This document shows, piece after piece, positions 24,659-36,395 of a DNA stretch of 64,000 nucleotides. Under the pieces are notes generated by a model. It was not told the DNA's origin and ran no database searches. It was given only the letters and a program-made list of their open reading frames with translations. Every line of letters begins with the position of its first letter. Within the stretch, counting starts at the first letter, position 1. Position numbers and translations under genes: made by a program. This DNA is from Silene conica (Eukaryota > Streptophyta > Magnoliopsida > Caryophyllales > Caryophyllaceae): assembly GCA_029255685.2 (NCBI GenBank), contig CM055319.2, forward strand, positions 18,565,247-18,629,246, written 5' to 3'.

Positions 24659-25960
24659 TGTTGGGTTATATTAGTTGCTCATAAACTAATTTTAGTCATA
24701 CTAAACTAACCTTGTGATTAACATATTAATTTACATGTTAAAACGATCTTATGCATGCTAATAATGCGGAAATAAGGAGAGTATTTGAACCCTTACACTC
24801 GGTCCAAATGTTTAGCAAGGATGATCCTCCGAGTACCCAAAATAGAATACCTCCTTTGGATGCACCAAGACAACCCCTCAATCAACCGAGACTTGAACGA
24901 GCTAGTTACAAAATCGGTTTTCTCCTTAAACTTATTCTAATCACTCTTATTAGAATGTTGTTTGAATACTACAAATAGTATGTAAATATTATCTTATAAT
25001 ATGAGTTTTAGAGGTTAATAATCTCTCTTTACTTAGAGTATACTTCGGCTAAGAGGAGAAGAGAGTTTATTTTGATTTTCTACACTTAGAAATTATGCAA
25101 GCATTAGTAGAACTAGGGTTTACAATATGTGAGCATCTTATACTTAATATTGTGATGCTTGAGTGTGGGTGGCCGGGTTCATGGGGAAGAACAAGGGGAA
25201 CATTTTCCCTTTTCTAGGTCATTTAGGGTGGCCATAGGTATTAGTTCCAAGGTCACCTTAATGATTATGTTTTGGTGTATTTAAGAGTATAATTAACTTA
25301 AATCAACCCTTAAAACACAACCACCAAAACCGGCACATACCACTTAAAATGGACCTTATTTCATCATTTTATCAACTTCACAATTTTATGTTATGTGACA
25401 TCCAATATGTCATAATATAATAAAATAACAATTGTTTTAATTTAATCATACATATTTATCAAATAAATATTATTCATAAATTAATAAATCTCATTTATCA
25501 AGTTGACAAGTAATTCGAAATTACTAGATGTAAAATGGTCACTTATAATAATCGTCAATACGATTTACAACCTTTGTATTAATTATAACCCAATTCATTC
25601 TAATTACGATATCATAAAATATCGTTCAATGTTTAACAATCGACACATTTCAATTTTAAACATAAATCTTACATTAAGATTTAACCTCTAATTTCTCGAC
25701 ATACGAGTTTAAGGAATATGATCAAATCGTATCACCATACATTTGATCATTTTATCAATTAAGGGAATTGTCCTAAAGGTGTGACCTAAAGGGATCAACT
25801 GACCATCACCGTCATACGACAGTAATGTCAAACTCTAGCTAGCCAATCATTACCGATTAATGTTGGTCAGTTGACTAATAATTCGTATCATCCCTTGCGC
25901 ATTCTCGTCATGAGATTTAATTACGTGATCGCACTATTGTTGAGGACACATTTCCCAACA
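24659..25960 (-). repeat. 5' LTR of the Copia element
   Basis: It has the same 1,302-bp length and the same sequence as the partner LTR as far as read. The primer site follows directly on the minus strand. Confidence 0.95.
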
Positions 25961-26417
25961 AGGGTGAGTATTGTGGAGTATTTTTGTGAGTAAGGTGATT
26001 AAAATAAGTATAAAGTATGAGTATTGTGGGGTATTGTGGTGGGGTGAGTGATTAAAATATATATAAAACTTTACCAAAAAAGAAAATAGGGAAGGTGTTG
26101 TGAATTGACGAAAAAGGAAATAGGGAAGGTTATTATGAATAGGAGGGAGTATAAATTAAACCTAACATAATTAAGAAACGATGTTAAGAAGTTGATAACT
26201 AGCCGAAGAATTGGTTGAATGTGATTCCGCCATGAATTTTAGATGATTTTGGTGTTTTTTTATTTTTTCGGGTTTTTGATGAATTAATCGGATTTTCGCA
26301 TGAATTTCAGAGAATTATTCTAGAGTGAGAAAGTGGTCATAATTTGTCCAAGGGCATTTCCGTCCTTTTTAAGAAAAACGCCGACTTTTTTTTGAAAGAA
26401 AACGTGGGATCATATTA

Positions 26418-29400
26418 TTAAATAAAATCCAACTCCGCCAAAGCATTGATGGAGGGCGGATACACATCGTTGAGGATCAACTCCTCACCTATCATCGAGC
26501 ACAAACGAGCAGCCATATGAGCTACTGTATTTCCCCCACGCTTCACATGAAAAAGACCACGAAAATCAAAAGACTCAACCAAGCTACATATATCCTGAAT
26601 ACATAAACCAAGGCTATTACAGAAGAAAGATTTATTTCGGAACGCTTGAACAACTGAGCTTGCATTAGTTTCCGCTGCCACGCACTCCATACCCAGCCTT
26701 CGAGCAGCATCAAGGCCGAACAAAACACTCTTTGCCTCGGCTACCTCCACTGTCCACCTTGCCCGGAACCTCTTGCTCGCCACAAAAGCAACACGTCCCA
26801 AGGAGTCCCTCCCAATCGCACCTAGCCCAATCTCGTCTTCCTCAAAGATCGCAGCGTCCGAGTTAATTTTCACAACACCCATCTCCGGTGGTAACCAACC
26901 ATTCCCACCTATGAAAGCTTCAGCATCCCTCCGAACACCCATGTCCCTACCATCCATCGAGTCCATATACCCTTTATAATCTGCCACCATACGATCCAAG
27001 CCGATAATAACCACCTCAGCATTCGGTTGCGACTCTTCGAAAATCCTAGAATTCCGCAGAGCCCATAAGAGGGCCAAGAATCTACCTCTATCCCTTTTTT
27101 CGATTCTTTGTAGAGACAGCAACAGCCACCGCACAAAGGAAGTCTGTGGGACGTCCTCCAGCAGCTCTGCCCATCCGTTTGCAGCCCAGAAACCACACGT
27201 CCACTAGCATCGAAACAGAGCGTGGACAGTAGTCTCCACCGCTGTTTCGCAAAAACCACAGAGATCAGAATCGCAACAATGTCGTCGAAACAAAGCTTCC
27301 TTCACAGCCAACATTCCAGTACATCCCCTCGAAATGAAATGGATAAGCTTAGGCGGCACCTGAAGACTCCATATCTGACGCCATACTTCATCCCCCAGCC
27401 CCGGAACAACCATTCTATTGTCCTCTGAATATTCTCTCATTCCCAACTAATACCCCGTTTTTACCGTATATGTGCCATCTCTCGAAGGCCATCACGTTAA
27501 TTGATCCGATGGTAAGTTACTACTAATGGGGATGCTCATCACCCTAGCCACCTCATGAGGCAACAGAAATTCCAACAGCTCCTCTTCCTTCCACATCCCG
27601 CGAGAGCCATCGATGAAGCTAGCCACCTTCATATCCACGTTGACCTCCAAATTCGATGCTGGTCTTTCTATCCCTCTCTAACGTGGAATCCAGCAGTCAT
27701 TCCACACATCCACAGATTCGTCATTCCCAATTTGCCAGCCCAGCTCCTCTAGTAACAACGCCTTCGATCCCCATAGACTACGCCAAGTGAAGCTCGGGTC
27801 ATAGCCTCTCCTAGCTTCAATCACTGAAACATTCTTAAAATAACGAGCTTTTAGCACCTTTCCTACAAAAGAATCAGGGGTAGTTGTTAATCTCGACATT
27901 TGTTTACCTAGAAGCACTTGATTAAAGACTCGGAGGTCGCGAAAACCCATTCCCTCATGCGCCTTTGGTTTACAGAGTTTCTGCCATCGCCACCAATGAA
28001 TGCGTCTCTTTTCATCACTTGTGCCCCACCAAAATCTTGGCAACATCGCATGAATCTCGTCGATCAAACCATCTGGAAAAGCAAACATACTCATCATATA
28101 CATACGTAGGTATTGCTTGGACAACATATTTAATTAGAACTTCCTTCCTCGGTTGAGATAGGATCTTTTCTTTTCATCCCTGTAATTTCTTCCATATTCT
28201 ATCCTTAAGTGCAGCAAAAACGCATTTCTTCGACTTACCAATGATTGTGGGGAGGCCAAGATATTTCTCATGACGATCAACCTCCCGAACCCCCAGGGTA
28301 TCACACAAAGCCACTCTAACATCAGTAGCGACCTTTTTGCTGAAGACGACATCCGATTTGGCGTAGTTACTTTTCTGACCCGAAGCTCTTTCGTATCTTC
28401 TGATCACGTCAACTATGGTTGAGCATTCTCTTAAGTTGCCTCTCGCAAACAGGATACTATCATCGGCAAAGAAAAGGTGGGATATCCGAGGCCCCCCCCC
28501 CCCCCGGCATACTAGAGCCCCATGAAGCTTTCCCTTAGTCACGACATCATTTAAAAGACAAGAGAAAGCGTCTGCACACAAAAGAAACAGATATGGGGAA
28601 ATGGGGTCCCCTTGTCTAAGACCTCGGGTCGGTTTCACCATTCCCGAAGACTTTCCGTTGATGAGAAAAAAGTGGGCTACAGTGGAGACACAGTTCATAA
28701 CTCTATTCCGCCAGTTCGGGGAGAAACCCATCCGTCTCATAACTTGATCAAGAAAAATTCATTCCACTCGGTCGTACGCCTTGCTCATATCAAGTTTAAG
28801 AGCTATATTTCCATGGCGCCCTTCTCCACCCCTCTTCATGGCATGGAAGATTTCAAAAGCAAGTAGAGCGTTATCAGTGATAAGCCTTCCCGGTGTAAAA
28901 ACACTCTGATTTTCCGTGATGACGTCATTCAGAAAAGGTTTCAACCGATTTGCCAGGACTTTCGAGATAATTTTATAGATAACATTGCAAAGGCTTATGG
29001 GGCGATACTCCGTAATCTTTCTAGGTGAGTTGCATTTGGGAATCAGAACCACGTTTGTGGTATTTATAGCCTCAATATCTCTCTCCCCATTCCACCAGTT
29101 ACGAATGAAATCCCACACTTCGCTGCCCACCGTATCCCAATATTTTTGATAAAAAAGCGCGTGCATTCTGTCTGGCCCCGACGCCTTAGTTGGGTGCATA
29201 CAAAAAAGAGTCACCTTGATTTCCTCATTTGATATAGGCTGATCAAGGCTTTGATTCATTTCCTCTGTTACCACGGCCGGCATACAATCAAAGACCTCAT
29301 CAAAATTTGTGGGGAAGCTTGTAGTAAAAAGGCATGTAAAGTAGTTCTCAATTACCTTCACTACCTCCCCTTCCTTCGTACACCAGCTTCCATCCTCCTG

Positions 29401-30526
29401 CTCAATGCCCCTAATTGTATTTTTGTTTCTCCGTTGCTTTGGCTTATGATGGAAATAACTCATATTTTTGTCATAGTCCCGGAGCTCACTACTTCTTGCC
29501 CTAGTGTACCAGTAAGTTTCGATCTTTCTTCTAAGCCCCTCCACCTCGACAGCCTGCCCCCGACACTTACTCAACATATCTGCGCTCGGCCGTTGTTTTT
29601 GCCAGAAACCCAGATCAGCTTCCCGGTCACGCAACTTTTCCCTTTATATCTCCGAATTTTTCTCTAGCCCAGACAGATAAGATCGCCGCGCACGCACCCA
29701 CCCGCACTGGCACACTCCCGCCAACCTCTCCTTCCCACGCCTCCCTTATAACATCCTCACATTGAGGATCCGAGACCTAAAAAGGTTCAAATTTGAACCC
29801 CCTACGACCGCGACACCTACCATACTCCGAGTCCTGTTTGATAATGATTGGGCAATGGTCAGAGGAGAATATGGGTAAGTGTTGCACATACGAATTCGGA
29901 AATAAAGATCTCCAGTCTGTTGTTGCAAGTGCTCTATCCAGCCATTCTCAAACCAGTGTTGCTATTTCTCACCCCCGTTGACACGTGAACCTGTTACCTC
30001 GGTACCCCATATCATGGAGAGCATAATCATCAATCACCCCGCGAAAATCATCCATCATACTTGTTCTTCTCATAGCCCCTCCTTCCTTCTCACTCATACT
30101 AATGATCTCATTGAAACCCCCAAAGAGGACAGTAGGTAACAAGCTCCCATCGCACATCGTACGCATTAGCTCCCATATCTTATGTTTATTCCCCGCTTCC
30201 GACCACTCATACACCCCTCCCTCACGCCACAACGATATATTATTGTCATTTTGAATTTCAACCAGGATATGGTGTTTATTGTAGGAAATGAGTTGAACAT
30301 TCAGGTCTCTCTACCACAGCCCCGTACCTCTCGATCTACCACTACTACTCAGGCATAATCCAGAACTAAAACCGCATTTATTGCAAATTTTCTCCAGCTC
30401 CCTCACATTCATCATAGTCTCCATAACAAAAACAATATCTGGCCCCTCCCTCCAGCATCAATCACGGAGGGTCCCAACTGTCAAGGGATTCCCCAACCCT
30501 TGACAGTTCCAGCTTACGATTTTCAT
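26418..30526 (-). pseudogene. LINE ORF2: endonuclease, reverse transcriptase and RNase H
   Basis: The start at 30526 reads MKIVSWNCQGLGNPLTVGTL, the APE-type endonuclease N-terminus. FGGFNEI replaces the usual GDFNEI near 30130, and SDHCPI follows near 29850. RT spans about 29150-28200 with YRPISLCNVIYKIISK, GLRQGDPISPYLFLL and the catalytic FADD near 28470. A zf-RVT block (CGFCETAVETTVHALF) lies near 27210-27270, and an RNase H-like domain (INSDAAIFEEDE) at 27134-26418. Several frameshifts and stops split the frame, and a C-run near 28490-28505 is one likely slip site. It is inactive. Confidence 0.85.
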
Positions 30527-30560
30527 TGTTGTACGCGGTGCTGGACTTCGCCAGTCACCG

Positions 30561-31625
30561 CTACTTCCATATGTGTGGCCACCCTAGTCTCTGAAACACG
30601 TGATTTTTTCCCTCCATGTAGCAACCCTTCGTCACCTGGATCACCCCCATCTCACCCTCCATTCCCTTTCTTTTTTCCCTAATTCTGACCCTGTGCATCA
30701 CTAATTCACTCTGCTGCCCAGCCATATTTGTCTCTATCCTTCGGATTGTCACCCTTTTTTTAACACTCTTGGACTTAACACTCACCTCCTTCCTCAATTC
30801 TGCCTGCGTCTCCGTATTATTTTGTGTTCTACTCGCTGCCCTCGAAGCATTGGACGAGCATGCTTCATCCTCTCTCCCTGTTCCCTGGCTCCCCCCTCGG
30901 CTAGGACACACCTTCGAACCCGCTGGGGTAATGGACACCCCCCTTAGCATTTCCACCATTCTAGTAATCTCCTTATCCTCCTTCTCAACTTCATCCTCCT
31001 CCTCAAACACCAACCTCCTGCCACCTTTTTCTCTCCCCTCCGTCACCTTCTTCTTCCCTACTACTCGCCATGGTGATGCCTTGAGCCAATCCCCGTACTT
31101 ACGATTCTCACCTATCGGCCCTAGTCTATCCCCACAATCCTTCTCCCCATGGCCCAACTTCCCACACACATAACAAAACATTTGTAAGTTTTCATAGCTA
31201 ATACGTACTTTCCAGCTTTTGCCCCCCCTTCCCTTTCACAGTTATCGACGGAATCAACGGTTTACGTACATCAAGCACAACTCTTAATCGCATCGATCTA
31301 TTTATCGAGGGATTAACCGAATTATCAATCTCAACGAACGTACCTATATCATTTCTTATATTCACCGCATTCTCTCTATTTTGGCGCCTTATCACCGGTA
31401 AATCATAGATACGGATCCAAGTAGGAGTAAAAAATAAAGGTACCTCGGAGGGGACGGCATCTCATTGTAAATCAGTGAGGATAAAAAGGTGTCGCTCAAA
31501 ATGTCATGGCTGTTCTGCTAAGATTCTGCGTTTGTCAGGAGTATTCGTAAACTCAAACGGTATCGTCTTCTACTTCTTATCCACCACTCACCAACCACAC
31601 GCCCTTTTGTCTTCCATGCCCTAAT
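30561..31625 (-). pseudogene. LINE ORF1, DUF4283 and zinc-knuckle part
   Basis: It continues ORF1 beyond element B: the DUF4283-like region (31625-31230), then a CCHC knuckle (CYVCGKLGHGEKDC) near 31135-31180 and a charged tail rich in Lys, Arg and Glu. ORF1 proteins of L1 elements bind the LINE RNA. A frameshift lies in the G/C homopolymer near 31220, just before the knuckle, and at least one stop precedes it. Confidence 0.75.
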
Positions 31626-33063
31626 TGATGAGTCATATTCGTATACACTTTTATGCCTCCCCTTTAGTTGTTTTGAGACGATTCTTGTGCTAAATTGTGT
31701 CATTTATATGCTATTTATATTAGAATGTCGATACTTCCGCCTTTCGGTGTTTAATGCAGGATTGATGCATTTATGGAACAAAATATGGATTGGAGCACCG
31801 CGGACCCGACATGAAGGAACACACGTAGCACGCACGAGGATCTAGGAAGGAAGAGCTAAGGAGATTATCGAAGGCAAGCACAAAGAAGAGCTCCATATAA
31901 CTAGTACCTACTTTGGAGAGCCATATCTCGAGGTTTACAAATGATAATGAGGTGATTCCAACTGGAGGTGAAAGCCCATCCTCTTAGCTTTCCAACGCCA
32001 CGAAAATCACTTGATTCGGACAAGTAACGAAGAAATGCCGACCGTTTGAAATTCAGTGCGCGAAGCAGAAATTACGCGCTGAGAGCACTCGATCGAGTGC
32101 CACCAACACTCGATCAAGTGACTTGAGTGCTCGATCGAGTGCCTTGAGTGCTCGATCGAGTGCCTTGAGAGCTCGATCGAGTGCTTTAATTTACCCCGAG
32201 TTTCCATAAATTGTTTGGTAGTTTACTATAAATAAAGGCTTCGTAGCCTATTGTTAGATACGCTTTTTATTATTCTAAAACCCTAATTATTACTAGTAGC
32301 TCTCTAGATTATTATTTAGCAATTGCCTTCAGATCTTGTTCTCCTATTTACGGTACTTAATCATAATCTCTACTTTATTGTTCTTCAATTATTCTTGTTC
32401 TTAGTTTATTGCTTTATTAATTATGTTTTCAATCAATATTGTTGTAGTTAGATCCCAAGCCATGCGTAGCTAATTTATTTGTCTAGGGTGAAAAGGGATC
32501 TAGGTGATTAGAAGGGGGAATCAAACTTTAATGACGTTTAATTGTTAAACTGCTTATTATTATTGTTCTATTGTTGTTTTAAATCTGATTAATTAATTAC
32601 TGGCCATGATTAGTTAATTAGTGTCGCGAATTAGTCTTAGATCCGACCGTAGACTAAGACTAAGATAGGCCACAACAATTGAATAGACCGACCTAATTAT
32701 AACGACCGCATGTTAGGTTTAGATCTAAAGATTATATGAATACCGACCGGACATATGATCTTAAATAATAATTTTGCCCAATTAAATTAGTTAAATCCCA
32801 TTCCCCTGGATAATTGCCTATGTGAACTTGATCCCTAGATCTTTCCTAATACTTGTTTACATCTTTATTTATTTATTTTGCAATTAGTTCATTAGAAAAC
32901 AAAAACAACCAAAACAACCCACTTGTTACTTTAAGACTTATTTACTTTAGCAAACAATTCATTACCGCCTCCCTGTGGATTCGATACCTTTCTTACCGCT
33001 AGCTATTAGTTAGTAGTATCCTAAGGATTACTTTGATTTAGGGTGACGACTTTACCCTTATCA
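31626..33063 (+). repeat. 5' LTR of element B
   Basis: It is 1,438 bp, TG...CA, and carries five phased palindromes and a TATA box. The inner edge is followed after four bases by the primer site. Confidence 0.95.
32088..32234 (+). promoter_or_regulatory. LTR promoter of B: five 21-bp-phased palindromes and TATA
   Basis: CTCGATCGAG sites start at 32088, 32109, 32130, 32151 and 32172, exactly 21 bp apart; the second is CTCGATCAAG. The TATAAATA box is at 32227-32234, 45 bp past the last site. The first site extends to the 16-bp palindrome GCACTCGATCGAGTGC. The same array recurs in the 3' LTR at 37661, 37682, 37703, 37724 and 37745. The position suggests promoter-proximal protein binding, which is inference. 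Confidence 0.7.
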
Positions 33064-33067
33064 AATT

Positions 33068-33085
33068 TGGCGCCGTTGCCAGGGA
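33068..33085 (+). other. Primer binding site, tRNA-Asp type (element B)
   Basis: TGGCGCCGTTGCCAGGGA is complementary to the plant tRNA-Asp 3' end at all but one position. Confidence 0.88.
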
Positions 33086-33170
33086 GGCAACAATTTATTT
33101 GTTTGTTACTTGTTTAATTTGTCTTTTGTCTCAGGGAACTCAAGTTCCTTGAGACTGTTTTTACGCTTTC

Positions 33171-35597
33171 TTGTTAGTTCCTTGTATGCCCAGGTCAAAT
33201 CGGTCTGAGATCATTGATTTTGATCCTGAACCTGAGAGGATTTTTCGCTACAGAAGGAATTTTAATAGAGAAGTGGGTCAAGTAGAAGACTTGAGTATAC
33301 TTGACAGGATTGAGCCTTTAATTACCTCAGAAAATTCATCTTCTGACGAGGACGATATTGTTTCTGAGACCATTGTCGCTACACCAAAGATGGCTGCACC
33401 CAATACAGCTACCTTGGCAAGCTACAACGAGCCTACTTTGGCTTCTATTCCAACAGGATTTATACCTCCTCCTACTGATGCTGAGGAGAAGCCTTTTGAT
33501 ATCAAGCCTTCTTATCTTGCGTTGGTGGAGCGGAATATGTTTGGAGGTAGATCTGGGGAAGATCCTGCGAAACATATGGATAAGTTTGTCACTTATTGCA
33601 GCTCCATTCCTTTGCCAACAGGAGTGACCTATGATCAGGTCAAGTACCGACTTTTCCCTTTTTCTCTACAAGATGATGCTAGCGAATGGTTACGCGAGTT
33701 GGATTTGACTGCTCATGCCATTACTGATTGGAATTCCCTAGCTCTTGCATTCTACAAGAGATACTTTCCCCCACAAAAGACAAACAATCTCAGGAATCAG
33801 ATTACTAACTTCAAGCAAGGAGATAATGAAGATTTTAATGAGGCATGGGTACGTTTCAAAAGATTGGTTCGGGCAGTTCCTCATCATGGGTTTCAAAAGT
33901 GGTTTCTTTGTAACCAGTTTTACAACGGGTTATTCGATGATCATAGAGCTCTTTTGGATTCTTCTGCTAACGGAAGATTTCAGAATAACACCACTGATGA
34001 TACAACTTATAAATTGATCAATGATATGGCTACTCATATTGCCGAATATGGAAATCCAAGAGGCTCTGCGAGGGGAAGTGGTACAGATAGTGCCGTCGAA
34101 GCCCAGTTAGAAGCTTTGAATGCTAAGATTGCACAGATGCAAACAACACAAGCTTTGGGTGGCCAACACCAAGTGGTTAATATGGTTCAACAAGGGGAAG
34201 TAATTCTCTGCGGAAGATGTGGTATAGAGGGTCATATTGCTAATGAGTGTATAAGTCCTATGGAACAGGTACTTGCTTTCCAATCCTACAAGCAAGCTAA
34301 TCCTTTTTCTAACACTTACAATGAGAGGACAAGGGAACATCCCTTTCTTCAATGGTCGAGCCAGAATGTTCAAAACCCTAACCCACCTCAGCAACAACCA
34401 AATTCAAATTATGTGATCCCTCAAAACCGCGGCCAACAAGGAAGCTATAGACAGAATCAAGGAGGTCCTCAGTTTAACAATCAGGGCCAACAGCAGTTTC
34501 AACCTTTGGTGCCACCTCCTCCACCACCCACTGCCAATAATGATATGTTAGAGATTAAAGCTATGTTGCAGCAAAGCCTTAAAGCTCAGATGGAGCAAAA
34601 GGCGCAGATTACTCAGATACTGGCTCACAATAAGATATTGGACACTCAAGTTGCCCAACTAGCAAGCCAAAATACAAATAGGCAGCCCGGAAACCTTCCT
34701 CCCCAAGGACAACAAGCTCATGAGCAAGTTCATGCTATTCATTTAAGGAGTGGTACTTCTTATAAAGAGCCGGAGATACCCAAAGATAATAGTCAAGTGT
34801 CTTATGTTTTTCCTAAAGGTTTAGGGCATCTCTATTTCAGTGCTGACGAAGAAGAAAAGGAACTAGAGAAAGCTCGTATACATGAGAACAACGAAAAAGA
34901 AAAACGAAAAGAAGCGATGCGATCTAAATCCGAGACACTCGATCGAGCTCGCAGTGCACTCGATCGAGTGCCAACCCCACTTGATCGAGTGTCAGCCGCA
35001 CTCGATCGAGTGCCTCATCCGCGTACTTCTAATTCTTCTATTTCGCTTAATGCGCAGGTACCCGATACTACTATTCCAAGCCAGAGTTCTCCAAAGGTCT
35101 CTAAGGATGCAAAGGAAGCTGAACCAGTAAAGATTATTCTACGATTCCCAACCCGACAACAGAAATCAAAATTTGATCAACAGTTCGGGAGATTCATAGA
35201 AGTTGTGAAAAATCTTCAAGTAAGCGTTCCTTTTACTGAATTGATTACTCAGGTACCAGCTTATGCAAAGTTTATGAAGGAGATATTAACAAAGAAGAGA
35301 ACTTTCAACGAAGTGGAGACAATTGCATTCACTAAGGAGTGTCATGCCGCGCTGCAAGCCAATTCTCCACCCAAGCTTAAGGATCCAGGAAGTTTTTCTA
35401 TTCCTTGCACTGTTGGTTCTCTTGATTTTTCTAATGCGTTATGTGATTCTGGGGCGAGTGTCAGTGTCATGCCGTATACTACTTGTAAACAACTTAACAT
35501 GACCACACTTAAATGTACCAATATGACCCTCCAAATGGCTGACAGGTCCATTCAGCTCCCTATGGGTGTCTTAGAGGATGTACCGGTTAGGATATGA
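33171..35597 (+). CDS. Gag-protease polyprotein of element B (fossil)
   Basis: An 808-codon frame. The homologous start is probably the Met at 33186 (MPRSNRSEI), as in element A. The gag domain lies at about residues 110-280 (FGGRSGEDPAKHMDKF through WFLCNQFYNGL), and a CCHC knuckle (CGRCGIEGHIANEC) near residues 345-360. Next come Pro/Gln-rich and Lys/Glu-rich stretches, a heptad array of LDRV units at residues 590-613, and the start of an aspartic protease (CDSGASVSVMP near 757-767). Gag would build the particle and bind RNA. The later part of the protease region is at 35607-36395. Confidence 0.88.
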   Translation: MLVPCMPRSNRSEIIDFDPEPERIFRYRRNFNREVGQVEDLSILDRIEPLITSENSSSDEDDIVSETIVATPKMAAPNTATLASYNEPTLASIPTGFIPPPTDAEEKPFDIKPSYLALVERNMFGGRSGEDPAKHMDKFVTYCSSIPLPTGVTYDQVKYRLFPFSLQDDASEWLRELDLTAHAITDWNSLALAFYKRYFPPQKTNNLRNQITNFKQGDNEDFNEAWVRFKRLVRAVPHHGFQKWFLCNQFYNGLFDDHRALLDSSANGRFQNNTTDDTTYKLINDMATHIAEYGNPRGSARGSGTDSAVEAQLEALNAKIAQMQTTQALGGQHQVVNMVQQGEVILCGRCGIEGHIANECISPMEQVLAFQSYKQANPFSNTYNERTREHPFLQWSSQNVQNPNPPQQQPNSNYVIPQNRGQQGSYRQNQGGPQFNNQGQQQFQPLVPPPPPPTANNDMLEIKAMLQQSLKAQMEQKAQITQILAHNKILDTQVAQLASQNTNRQPGNLPPQGQQAHEQVHAIHLRSGTSYKEPEIPKDNSQVSYVFPKGLGHLYFSADEEEKELEKARIHENNEKEKRKEAMRSKSETLDRARSALDRVPTPLDRVSAALDRVPHPRTSNSSISLNAQVPDTTIPSQSSPKVSKDAKEAEPVKIILRFPTRQQKSKFDQQFGRFIEVVKNLQVSVPFTELITQVPAYAKFMKEILTKKRTFNEVETIAFTKECHAALQANSPPKLKDPGSFSIPCTVGSLDFSNALCDSGASVSVMPYTTCKQLNMTTLKCTNMTLQMADRSIQLPMGVLEDVPVRI
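34938..35010 (+). repeat. Coding palindrome array in gag-protease of B
   Basis: CTCGATCGAG-type sites start at 34938, 34959, 34980 and 35001, again exactly 21 bp apart. Translation gives LDRARSA, LDRVPTP, LDRVSAA and LDRVPHP. The same motif and spacing as in the LTR promoter occur here in protein-coding sequence. Confidence 0.9.
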
Positions 35598-35606
35598 AAA
35601 TATTAT

Positions 35607-36395
35607 GTGCCCTGTGATTTTGTAGTGATGGACATGGCAGAGGATGCTGAAATACCTATTATCCTCGGACGACCCTTCCTTAGTACCGCTGGGGCTCTTA
35701 TTGACCTTAGGGAGGGTAGTCTCATTTTTCGCATCGGGGATGAAACCATCACTTTTCTACACAACCAAGCACCCCGTCCTCCTGATTTTCAAGCTACATG
35801 TCATGTAATTACCATTCTCGATCCTTCTTTAGATTCTTGCCATGCTTTGTGTATTGACAGGAATTCATTTGACACTTCTACTACTGCGTCGTATACGTGG
35901 GAGCTAGAGGTGGATGAGTTCAAGAAGTTGATCTACGAAGAAGAGCCACCTCCTATTTTGGATTATAGCTGTGACGGAAGTGTCGACTTGGAGGCTAAGT
36001 TAGATGCTTGGGAAGCCGAAATTTTCAAAGACGACTACCTCACTAAGGAGCCTGAAGATACTGTGGATCTTGCTGATGATCCACCTTTGAGTTTCATTTT
36101 TCAAAATGACAAAGAACTTTTTTATGCTTATAATTTGGATTTTACTCCCGTTGAGACTAAACTTAGACAATTCGTTTTTATATTTGTGTATGTTTGTATT
36201 GTTTCATGGTGCTACATAAGCCTGTGGGTAGCACACGGAGTGAGTTTCGACCTTCTTCTACGGGCATTGAATTGCCTTGATACGGCAGCATTGGAGCTTT
36301 TGAAGTCACAAAAAGTTGCCTTAGTTACGTATGAATCGTCAAGACCCCCGCTTTACAGCTGGTTTGGGGGAGTTCTTATGCTTTCCAGCTGGTAA
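35607..36395 (+). pseudogene. Protease C-terminal part and acidic tail of element B
   Basis: It contains the [16 protein letters not shown] block, typical of the second half of retropepsin-like domains, and then an acidic region rich in Asp and Glu without recognised domains. The frame then runs into noncoding sequence near the internal purine tract. No RT motif follows. Confidence 0.65.

Larger units (their letters stand above)
17565..25960 (-). mobile_element. Gag-only Copia-type LTR retrotransposon, very young
   Basis: Two 1,302-bp LTRs bound an internal region of 5.8 kb. AGGGT flanks both sides (17560-17564 and 25961-25965). On the minus strand the order is LTR, tRNA-iMet primer site, a 2.4 kb leader, gag with a CCHC knuckle, 2.3 kb without coding sequence, a polypurine tract and LTR. 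No reverse transcriptase, integrase or protease domain is seen. The structure is otherwise whole, so this is a non-autonomous element needing another copy's enzymes. Confidence 0.93.
17454..26149. mobile_element. Stowaway-type MITE split by a Copia insertion
   Basis: The left end CTCCCTCCTATTCGGGATAA is complemented at the right by TTATTATGAATAGGAGGGAG. TA flanks both ends (17452-17453 and 26150-26151). Removing the Copia element leaves about 295 bp of MITE (17454-17564 and 25966-26149), with AGGGT duplicated at the insertion point. Confidence 0.8.

Noticed and set aside
30769-31173. Plus-strand ORF of 134 codons, and the other plus-strand ORFs over 26418-31181
   Set aside because: They are antisense shadows of the LINE frames, which carry recognisable endonuclease, RT, RNase H and CCHC motifs.
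32088-32181. Regularly spaced short repeats that could suggest a CRISPR-like array
   Set aside because: The repeats are 10-12 bp with 9-11 bp partly conserved spacers inside plant LTRs and gag; CRISPR repeats and spacers are longer and do not occur in plant nuclear DNA.
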